Of a stretch of DNA of 64,000 nucleotides, positions 55,502 through 64,000 are shown piece after piece; positions within the stretch are counted from its first letter, which is position 1, and every line of letters begins with the position of its first letter. The notes beneath the pieces were generated by a model that saw nothing but the letters and a program-made list of their open reading frames with translations, was not told the DNA's origin and ran no database searches. The DNA comes from Strigamia acuminata. Taxonomy: Eukaryota > Arthropoda > Chilopoda > Geophilomorpha > Linotaeniidae. Position numbers and translations under genes: made by a program. The stretch covers positions 2,356,001-2,420,000 of the forward strand of contig OX442316.1 of NCBI GenBank assembly GCA_949358305.1, read 5' to 3'.

Positions 55502-58500
55502 TTACTTCTTCTCAGGTGATCCCTGGGGAACATCCGGAGGCGGAGGTGGAGGTAGTTCTTCAGTTACGGATGGTTCAGCCATCTTCGGAGTTGTGGGTTT
55601 ACTGATCGGCGGAGTAGAGGTAAGACGGGACGAGCGGTCGCTTGGATCTTCAAATTCTCCGATAAAATATCGATCGTGGCCGCCGACCGGTTCGTATGCG
55701 GCGCCGACTCGTTCGTGTATCCAAATACGTGAAAGGAAGGGAGCTAGGCCTTGATTCGTGTGGTGGATCTTCTGGGCCTCGGCTGGAGTCTTTGGGGCAC
55801 GGTGGGCGCGCAATAGACGTTGGTGTTGAATGAAATCGACGCCCGGACCCGCTTCGAGGGTGCGTTCCATCCACACATAAAGCGAATGACCATGATCGCT
55901 TGATTTCTTAATTTTATCCTTCGTTCCCTTGGTCATGGTCAAGCTCGGATAATACGTCTTCAGATGTGCATCGATTGGAGGCAACGGCTTTGGCTCCATC
56001 CTTTTCTTGGGCCGCAGGATCTTCGGCTTCGCTTTCGATTTTCGGACGACTGCTTTCACGCCTTCGATCGGGACCAGTCCTTCGGGGAACTTTATCGTCT
56101 CCTCTGGAGCGGCTGCCGGGACTGTCTGGTTTGCCGGAGTCTCAGGGAGAGGTTCGTTAATTAATACGACTGGTTTGCTCTGTGGTAAAGCCACAGTTCG
56201 GACCGCTTGATATGATTGCTCCGGGTCGACGTCCTCCGCAACTAACTGTGCGCGAACCTGGATACAGGAAGGGACTAACTTTAGCCATCGTTCGATGAGA
56301 GCGGGAGGCAACAGAAAGCTTTCATGTGCGACGACTGCCCAGGCTGCCAACGCTACACGGGCGTTTCTAAATGTGGACGCGGCCAATACGAGCGACATCA
56401 TGTCCGTGAGTACGACCGTTGTGCGCGCTGTCCGTGACGGATGATCTCGTCCAGGGCTCTTGATGAACTCTATGGCCGCACTTTGGATGTTTGTTACCGC
56501 AATCCGCATGGTCCTGGCTTGATATTCGTCAACGTCGGACACCATCTCTTTCGCTTGTTCGATCGTGGTTGTGTCGAGAAACGACTGTAAATCGTATGGC
56601 GTTGGGTCGAACTGGATCGTGGCTCGAACCTCCGGAGACTGGTTATTGGAAGTTGGTTTTGAAGGCGTTTGGTCGTTCTTATCGGTTTTAGCCACGGCCA
56701 CTTGCTTTGAATTAATTAAAACTCGTTGAATGTCGGGTTCGGGCTCATCCCAAACAATCGGCGTTCTCGACGTGGAAATTTCGCTTCGCGTTTCTTCCGG
56801 TACGGCCGGGAAAATGGGTCCAAAACGATCTTGTCGTCGTTTAAGTTGTTCAAAGGGACTCAGCGATGTTGGGGTTCCGATAATCACAGTCTTTCGGAAT
56901 GCGCTGGGCAGACTAGAAGGCACGCTACTAACTGGTTTTGTTGGCGCCTTGATGAATGCGCTTGGTACCGATGTTACACTCATCTCGATTGATTTGGTCG
57001 GCCGATAGACGGGTTTCGCCTGTTCGTTCTTGACTTTCAGGACGGCTGCTACCATATCGGCTTCGGTGTAAAGTTTTTCTTGTTCGGGTACGATCATCGG
57101 CTCTACCGATTGTTCGTGTTCGATCGTTATTGGCACTTCTTGTCGAACTTCCACTTGCAGAGTCTCTACCTCATCGACTTCACGTGATCTCTCAAAGCGT
57201 CCCCATGTTTCCGCTCGTGGTCTTGATAACCTGAGGCATCCGCGTTGGTTCGGTCGATTCCTGGAGTAGCGGTAAGTCTCAACCTCTCGTGGTCTCTCGA
57301 CTCTGGGTTCTCGTCGCGGTGAGGGTTCTCGAGCGTGTCGGTAATAAACTCGAGGATGTGACTGCGATCGATCTTGCGTGTTGTACGACGTGCTTGGCTG
57401 ATCCAGGCGTCGTCGCTTGTTGTCGTGTGTGTTATTCAACAACTCGCTCGAGAGTCGCTTCTCCGCTTTTTGTCGCTTGCGCCCAAAGATGCCCAGGTAG
57501 TGGAGCTGGTGCATTGCTTTCTGTGAGGTGATAAATCCGTGTTCGGGTCGCCAGTTGGGAACGTCTGGTCTTTCTCCTCGAACCTGGCTTAACCAAGTTT
57601 TTATCTCATCTGTCGAATACCCTGCTGGTTTCAGTATTTTGAAGAGATCTCGATACGCCGTCCGTCTGACTTCGTTGTAATAGTCTCTGTGTATTTGTCG
57701 GCGCTCTTCGTCTGTAGCGGCGTTTTGCCACCTCTCGAGGACAGCCCACTCTTCGGGCTCGCTTGGGTAGTCCTTTTCCAAAAACTTGTTTGGGAGTGGT
57801 GCTGGTGCGTCGTCGCGTTCTGGAATTTCAGTCCTCAGTGCGTCGCGCATCTTTTCTGGGAAGTAGTGTATCAGGGTCTCCTGACTTGCCCAAAATCGCG
57901 ATCGGGCTCGGGATGAAGTGAGCCGAATTTTCCATGGTCCGGTGTCGACGTCGTCCTCTAACGCTCTTCGAAATGGGGTCGGAATTTCGCTTCTCCAGAG
58001 TGTACCCGAAGACACGTTTTGCGGATCGATGGGTCCCCACGTAAGTTGGTGTTCCGGCTGAGGAATGAATACATAAAAATTAGATTTTTGTTAAATTCCG
58101 AATTTGAATTCAAGATGGCGCCATGGTCGACCATGTGCTTTTTACACGTGTTGAATCTTAAATAATGGCTCGTGTCATTTTTCGTTTGTTGACATAAAGA
58201 TGTTTTCTTTTATGAATCTTGTTTCACGTATTTTCGTGGTTTAGCCACAAATTAAATTCTTTGTTATTTTTACCTTTTCGTTTCCATCGGGCTTTTCCCG
58301 ATTTTCTTCCGGTTCAACCTCGTCCCATCTTGCGGGATCGTTCCATTCGTCTTCGCTTGGGTCCCGATCCATTTCTTCCTCTTCGTTGTCGGGTGATTGC
58401 TTCCAGTTTCTTCGCATTTTTGATTCAATTTGTTGGTTGCGATTTTTGTCAAGCACCTGTTGTCGTCGTGACAGAACGCGGAGTGCAAAGTTGAAAGGGT

Positions 58501-58581
58501 AGTCGAGGTTAAGTATCTTGATTGGCTTTCGTATGTAATACGTAGTTGATTGTTGGAGTCTCCTTGTGATTGTTTTTGTCC
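55502..58581 (-). CDS. Gypsy 2 third ORF (env position), same as gypsy 1
   Basis: The main exon runs to 58057, the predicted intron is 58058-58273, and the upstream exon reaches about 58581. Translation of the main frame (837 codons from 58015) is unchanged from gypsy 1, as expected for a recent duplication, so it gives no independent evidence of selection. Confidence 0.6.
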
Positions 58582-58663
58582 CTAGGAGGTCGGGGTAATT
58601 ACGTCATATTGTTTTATCGCTTTTGATTGGTTATGCCAACCATTTTGGATTTTTCTTGCTTTA

Positions 58664-61175
58664 TCATGTCCTCCCGGTGATTTTACCGTCCTTTATAAAC
58701 GGGTTTGGTGCCTTTTTTCTTGTACTTTGTCGTGAGATGGGTTTCGGTATTTTACTTCTCGATCGTGTGGATCTTTTAGTAATCTCTTTTTCTTTTTCAG
58801 GAGTTTTAGGAGTTTCTTCGTTAACTGCTGCTTCCTCCCCTCCTAAATTTCCATCTGGGGCGATAGTTAGTTCGGCGCTGTCTGGAGTTGCGTGAGTCGT
58901 ACTTTCGTTCAAGTCTGAAACAGTGGCGATGTCGTCGAACATATCTCGTATTGTGGGCGATGGAGATGGCTGCGTTTGGTCCTCGGCCCATTCTTCTTGT
59001 GGAAATTCCGGCAAGTAAGGCGTCAGTTCTCGAGCGTGGATTGATCGAAAATTTACATTATCGGCCAAACGTTGCAGAGAAAATGCGTTCCCGCCGTGGG
59101 CCTTGGTAATTACGTATGGGCCGTCTCGTTTGTCGGCTAAGCCGGCATGAATCCCTTTATCTGCACTGGATAAAATGTGAGTGTCTTTCCATACGAGATC
59201 GTTGATTTTGAAATTACAAAATTGTGTGTTCTTTTCAGACTTTTTCACTCGTTCGCGCATGTCAAACACATGTGACATCATATGTTGGTAGGTTGCCGAA
59301 ATTGCTTGTTCTAGTTGATGTACGTAAATGTGAGGATTTTTTGGATCGACTTTTCGAATTCCTTCTGGGATGCGTGGATCCCAGGGCACTCGTAGCTCTC
59401 GAGCGAAGTTGAGATAAGCCGGGGAAAAGCCGCGGTTTCTCGAAATGGTCGTTCGGATGCTAAATGCTATTTCTTTAAGGAACTCGTCCCACTTGGAATG
59501 TACGTCTGTGAAAATAGCAAGCGCATATTTTATGTCGCGGTTGAGTCGCTCCACGGGATTAGCCCGTGGGTTATACGTTGAAGTAAATGATGGTTGAATG
59601 TCGAATTGATTGCAGAAATCCTTGTATAACCTTGATGCGAATTGTGGGCCATTATCGGAAATTAATTTCCGCGGGAAGCCAAAATGTAACGCGACTTCGT
59701 AGAGGCACTGGATTATTTTCTGCTTAGTCGGGTGGGCCATCGGATACAACTCTGGCCATCCTGTTGCGACATCCATGATCACGAGTATGTATTTGTGGCT
59801 ATTTGCACTTGTTATCTTAGGACCCATAAGGTCTACGCTCCAACAATCAAAAGGGGCGAACGGTCCAAGTGATAAATTCTCGTAGTTAGCCTTATTCCGA
59901 GGCTTGCAGGCTTGGCATCGTGGACAGTGTCGTATGAATCGTACGATGTCCCTTCTCATTTCGGGCCAATAGTACAGTTGACTGGCCCGGTAGAGAGTCC
60001 TTGCCACGCCGGCGTGTCCGGCTAGAGGGTGGCCGTGTACCATCCACAGAATTTGTGTTCGAACTTTTCTCGGAATTACGACTTTAATTGAACTCCCTGA
60101 CTCTGTCAAGTCGTCCCGAAAGTTCGGATGGTACTTTAAAAGTAGGCCATCGTCTATCAGATAAGCGGAAGCTTTAATTTTGAACTCTTCTCTGGATTCT
60201 TCGCTGTAGACGTCGCCAGGGAAAGTCTCGTTGGTCAAGTAGTCATAGAACCTTTTACAGAAGGCGGTGTCGTTCTTCTGAGCTTCGACGAGTTCCTCGC
60301 GAGTAGGTGGGACACAGTTCGTGCCTTTACTCACGTGTGTAACGAAAGCTCGCACAAATTTATCCGAGACTCTGGGTTCGATGGATAAGTCGTAATTTGG
60401 TCTGGCATCTTTTGCCGATTGATATGCCCTCATCCAATATCCGACGTATTTTTCATCGGAAGATTCCAACTTTTCTTTCGGCAGTTCATTCTGTTTTCTG
60501 AATTCCCACTTCCTGATCGGGGTGGGACAGTAAGCTATCCGAGAATCGTCGTCGCCGTCGTCGTCTGGCTCGTCGGGTTCTGAGGCGGGAGCTCTAGAGA
60601 GCGCGTCGGCGACTGTGTTATACTTCCCTGGCTTGTACTCGATTTGTAAGTCGTAAGCCATGAGCTCTAATTGCCATCGAGCCATCCGGCCCGAAGGTTC
60701 TTTCAGGCCCATGAACCACCTTAATGCCTGATGGTCGGTCTGGACGGTAAATTTTGTAAACTCGAGGTAAGGCCTGAATTTACGAACTGCCCATACGATT
60801 GCCAAGCATTCGAGCTCTGTCGCTGAGTAATTTTTCTCGGCGGCTTGAATTTTCCGGCTGATAAAGATCGTAGGTACTTCTTGATGTATGCCGTCGATTT
60901 CGTGCATTTGCATCAACGCAGCCCCCAATCCGATTTTACTCGCATCCGTATGTAAGATAAATTCGCGATTCAAGTCGGGGAGAGGGATGGTTTTGGTGTC
61001 GATTAGCATTTGTTTGATTTTGTCAAACGCTGCTTCGCAATGGCTGGTCCAGTTAAATTTGATTTCGGGGTCTTTCGGCGGGTCCTCCTTTGGATTTATT
61101 TTCTGGACAGTCTTTAAAAGATCGGTGATTGGGGCCGCGACTTCCGCTAAATGTGGCAGGAGTCGGCCGAAGAAA
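58664..61175 (-). pseudogene. pol: Gypsy 2 Pol, C-terminal 837 codons
   Basis: Equivalent to the last part of gypsy 1 Pol: RNase H, zinc finger and integrase are intact. Protease and most of RT (including YLDD) are removed by the insertion at 61176. The open frame continues to 61420 only by chance through the inserted LTR. Confidence 0.92.
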
Positions 61176-61176
61176 G

Positions 61177-62192
61177 TGTTGTGACCCGACTGGACCGGGG
61201 TCAACGAAGAGTTTCTCTCGTGACCTCGTTTCGGGTGTAAGGGGAGCCGCAAGCGCGTCTCCCTTCCCTCAGTGCATTGACATCTAGTCAATGGACAGGC
61301 GTCTGCCCTGAGGGAGTGGGGATGGCTCGTCCACCCCACCATTGGGTGATTCCGGTCACCTGTCAACCCCGCTTTGTGCAAAGGAATGTGCCTTGCACTG
61401 AGCGGGCAGAACCAACACAACCATCAAACGAGAAACACACGTAAACCCGTCGTCCTACAAGATCAGGCCCAAGTAAAATATACTGGGATTGACCAAGGAC
61501 AAAGGACAATTTACCGTGAGTACGTTTGGTCAGTGTCAAACTCCGCAGAGTAACCTGCGAGATAAGATTACCACACTATTTTAGCACACCAGCTAGAAAT
61601 AGTAAAAACCACTCCAGTTTAGCGAGTTGTGCAGACAAACGGTCGCACAAGCCTAAACTGCAGTTAAACCACGACGAGCGTTCCCGCCGCTGTGTGACCG
61701 CCGGGAGCCAGAAGAGTCCGCCGCTGTGTGATCGCCGGACACCACACAAAAACCTAGACAACAGCCCGAAGTAAGCCTTTTAACTAAGCATTCACTCGCG
61801 CCCGACCAGCGTGAGCCCGAAGGACCAGCCAGAGACGAGTCGAGGACGCCATATTGCCACGCCGGCCCAAGACGACACCACGTTGCCACAACGAGGACGC
61901 CATCTTGGACACGACCGAGACAACAGACGACCTCGCCGATTCCAGCCAGCTTTCATCATACCTTTACCTTTCCATTTCCCTTCACCCATTCCGATTTACC
62001 TTTTACCTACCTTTTATATATATATATAAGATATATCTGTACATTGTCCCACAGAATAAATCTATATTATATTTTACCTTTTATATCTGTGTAATCATTT
62101 CTTTGGGTAAACCGCTTGAGCAAAGCGGTAGTGAGTTAGTCGAATTAAGTAATCAACCCACGAGTTAGCGACGGTTAGAGTTGAGCGCGACA
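61177..62192 (+). repeat. 5' LTR of a third LTR element (plus strand)
   Basis: About 1016 bp from TGTTGTGACC to GCGACA. Contains a TATA-like run near 62015 and AATAAA near 62056. It is followed at once by a primer site. No partner LTR in the window, so the left border is set by comparison with gypsy 1 and could be off by a few bases. Confidence 0.8.
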
Positions 62193-62194
62193 CG

Positions 62195-62212
62195 TGGGGG
62201 CCTGTCCGGGAT
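62195..62212 (+). other. Primer binding site, tRNA-Pro-like
   Basis: TGGGGGCCTGTCCGGGAT, the same 18 bases as in gypsy 1, placed two bases after the LTR. Confidence 0.6.
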
Positions 62213-62264
62213 CAAGTCGAATAACTGATTCTAACCTGTGATTACATCATACCCAAAGCAAGAA

Positions 62265-64000
62265 ATGGCAGATAATACCCGAGTAACAGATTCCGACTCC
62301 GACGCAAACAAGAGAGCCGGCAGTCGTAAAGGCGCCGACTATCACTTGCGATCTGGAGGTCCCTTACCCAAAGCCTCAGCGCACGAAGCGAGGCAAAAAC
62401 GGCGTAAGCCTAAACCCGATCGTAGAAGCGCATCCGAGGCATCGCACCCGTCTCGCACCGAGACGAGGCAGCGATTGGACGAGACAGAGCGGGGTGAAGA
62501 GCAATCTCACTCCAAACTGCCGCGTTCTAACCGTGACGGCGAGACGAGCGGAAACGAGGTTTTATCCCGTAACCAATCGCCTCGTCTAACGCACGACACC
62601 GAGGTGGGCAGTCCGAAAGCAGCGTCTCCGATACAAAAGACGGCCTCAAATACGACCGCTAATTCGGCACTAAACACGCCAATTACGCAAAGCCGCCCAG
62701 CTTCGGTCAGGTCCGAAGGACACAAGTCCAACTCATCCTCTGTCAAGCGTGTTTCGAGCCAGCCTTACAGCGTCTCGGGCACCTTGATTGATGCGATGCA
62801 ATTGGCACAGGCGGAAGGAGTGAGATACACCCTTCCGACGGGGAAAATTACCGTGTACGAAACGTTACAGATCGTACGTGCAGCTTTAAAAGCGCACAGT
62901 GTATCCCCACAAATCACCATTGTTGAAGGTGCACACGCTCAACAATTGGTTGATTCCGCTCAATTTGAAGCGGATGCAGAGAACGAGGCTCGTCAAGCCA
63001 TTCGCGAGAGACGGAGGAAGCTGGCGGAAAGAGAAGCGCAAGCTCTCGAGTACGGCAGAACCCAGCCCAATCCGACTACTCCCGAGGAGGTAGAAATAGT
63101 TGACCGAGCCCTGAGAGCACATCGATATGCTTTCCACTCGCAACAAGAAGCAGAGCGAGCATTTATGGCCAGATTGCGACGAGATGACCCGAAATCCGTC
63201 CGCAAACCAGAGGTCAGTTCATCCGAGCTGTCCGACGAGAGCCTAGAGGGAGACCCAAAGCGCACGCCGAAGGCCAAACCCAAACCCCAGCCGGAGAGAG
63301 CAACACCAGCTACTCCGCGCAAGAGAGATGCGTCGGCCAGAGAACAACAAACTCGGCCCCGCATGCAAGCTCTCGATTCAGCCACAAATAATGCGATAAC
63401 GCGATTAATCAACGCTAATAATGCTAGGCGAAATGAAGAGCAAGCTCTCACAAGCCAACAGCATGATAATCCACAAGGGACTGAGTGGCAACAACCAGTG
63501 CCCATCCTTAAAGACGACGAGTCGTCAAGGAGACAATCGCATGATCGCACCTCTTCGCGAGAAGAAGGCAAACGCGATGAAAGACCGAAATATTTTCACT
63601 ACGGAAATAGTGATTCGTCGTCAGATGGACTGGAGTCAAATGCACCCAGTCATCACGATTCGGAGAGAGGTTCCGGAGAAAGACGAAGGGAAAGAGAACG
63701 CGATGAACGCAGAGAAAGGGAACGTGACGACCGTCGTAGGGGCCGGAAAGAGTCAAACTCTTCACGGCGCAACCCGCCACGCCGCTCACCGTCTCCCGAC
63801 CCCAGCTCCGACCCCTCATCCAACGACGACAGACGAAAGGAAAAATCAAGTAATCGCCGGAAGAGATCCAACTCTCCGCGCGATAGAGAGAAACGACGTC
63901 GATCGGAAAATAGCGACCACCGACGGGAGGAGTTTCAGGACCCTCCCCGACAAAGCGCGTTTACCGATTCGACGGGTCGGCAGTATACGATGGGAGAGCT
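62265..64000 (+). CDS. gag: Gag-like protein of third LTR element (runs off the window)
   Basis: Open from the ATG at 62265 to the window end (578 codons, no stop). Starts MADNTRVTDSDSDANKRAGS. A long charged, disordered N-terminus is followed by a short ordered segment (YSVSGTLIDAMQLAQAEGV ... KITVYETLQIVRAALK), a Glu/Arg-rich helical segment and an Arg-Glu/Arg-Ser-rich tract (RRERERDERRERERDD, RRSPSPDPS) reminiscent of SR splicing factors. No zinc knuckle yet; the capsid and pol should lie beyond 64000. Assigned by position after the LTR and primer site, not by a conserved domain. Confidence 0.7.
   Translation, partial: MADNTRVTDSDSDANKRAGSRKGADYHLRSGGPLPKASAHEARQKRRKPKPDRRSASEASHPSRTETRQRLDETERGEEQSHSKLPRSNRDGETSGNEVLSRNQSPRLTHDTEVGSPKAASPIQKTASNTTANSALNTPITQSRPASVRSEGHKSNSSSVKRVSSQPYSVSGTLIDAMQLAQAEGVRYTLPTGKITVYETLQIVRAALKAHSVSPQITIVEGAHAQQLVDSAQFEADAENEARQAIRERRRKLAEREAQALEYGRTQPNPTTPEEVEIVDRALRAHRYAFHSQQEAERAFMARLRRDDPKSVRKPEVSSSELSDESLEGDPKRTPKAKPKPQPERATPATPRKRDASAREQQTRPRMQALDSATNNAITRLINANNARRNEEQALTSQQHDNPQGTEWQQPVPILKDDESSRRQSHDRTSSREEGKRDERPKYFHYGNSDSSSDGLESNAPSHHDSERGSGERRRERERDERRERERDDRRRGRKESNSSRRNPPRRSPSPDPSSDPSSNDDRRKEKSSNRRKRSNSPRDREKRRRSENSDHRREEFQDPPRQSAFTDSTGRQYTMGE

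Larger units (their letters stand above)
54811..61175 (-). mobile_element. Gypsy 2: duplicated copy of gypsy 1, cut by another LTR element
   Basis: Begins with the same LTR (54811-55422) behind the same ACCT flank as gypsy 1, so this is the same insertion carried by the segmental duplication, offset 46245 bp. The match runs to about 61175, where sequence inside the RT-RNase H region of pol gives way to a plus-strand LTR. The rest of gypsy 2 presumably continues beyond the inserted element, outside the window. Confidence 0.93.

Noticed and set aside
61176-61420. Apparent N-terminus of the gypsy 2 Pol frame
   Set aside because: It lies in the inserted plus-strand LTR; the match to gypsy 1 Pol begins only below 61176.

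Overview
The window is animal nuclear DNA, most likely from an arthropod. The evidence is a spliced nitric oxide synthase (NOS) gene with many introns of about 60-90 bp, AATAAA poly(A) signals, Ty3/gypsy and Ty1/copia LTR retrotransposons, and a THAP-domain P-type DNA transposon. Short introns plus an old NOS gene pair would fit a branchiopod crustacean such as Daphnia, but this is inference and no species marker is visible.

The backbone is a tandem segmental duplication. Unit 1 holds the 3' part of one NOS gene (1-2907), a cluster of small minus-strand genes of unknown family (about 4.9-8.15 kb) and a complete Ty3/gypsy element on the minus strand (8566-19959). A unique stretch follows (20-24.6 kb) with two non-autonomous DNA elements. 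Unit 2 repeats the layout: a complete NOS gene (24678-31606), the same downstream flank, the same small-gene cluster (51.2-54.4 kb) and the same gypsy insertion with identical flanks (from 54811). Unit 2 has gained extra insertions that unit 1 lacks. These are a large foldback element in NOS intron 11, a Ty1/copia element at 31810-43609 that itself contains an intact second copia (36296-43077), a 5.8-kb P/THAP9-like transposon (44138-49918), and a plus-strand LTR element that cuts the second gypsy copy at about 61176 and runs off the window. The gypsy therefore predates the duplication, while these insertions followed it or hit only one haplotype. A false duplication made by joining two haplotypes is a live alternative.

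The most notable gene is NOS copy B. Its FMN/FAD/NADPH reductase half looks normal. Its oxygenase half has Ser at the heme-ligating Cys position and has lost most arginine- and pterin-contact residues. It is probably a NOS-derived flavin reductase or pseudo-oxygenase, not an NO producer.

Among the mobile elements, the gypsy has a textbook -1 slippery site in its gag-pol overlap and a large, apparently spliced third ORF in the env position with no env features. The P-like transposase ends in a SAP DNA-binding motif. The outer copia has an expanded Thr/Asp/Glu repeat between nucleocapsid and protease.
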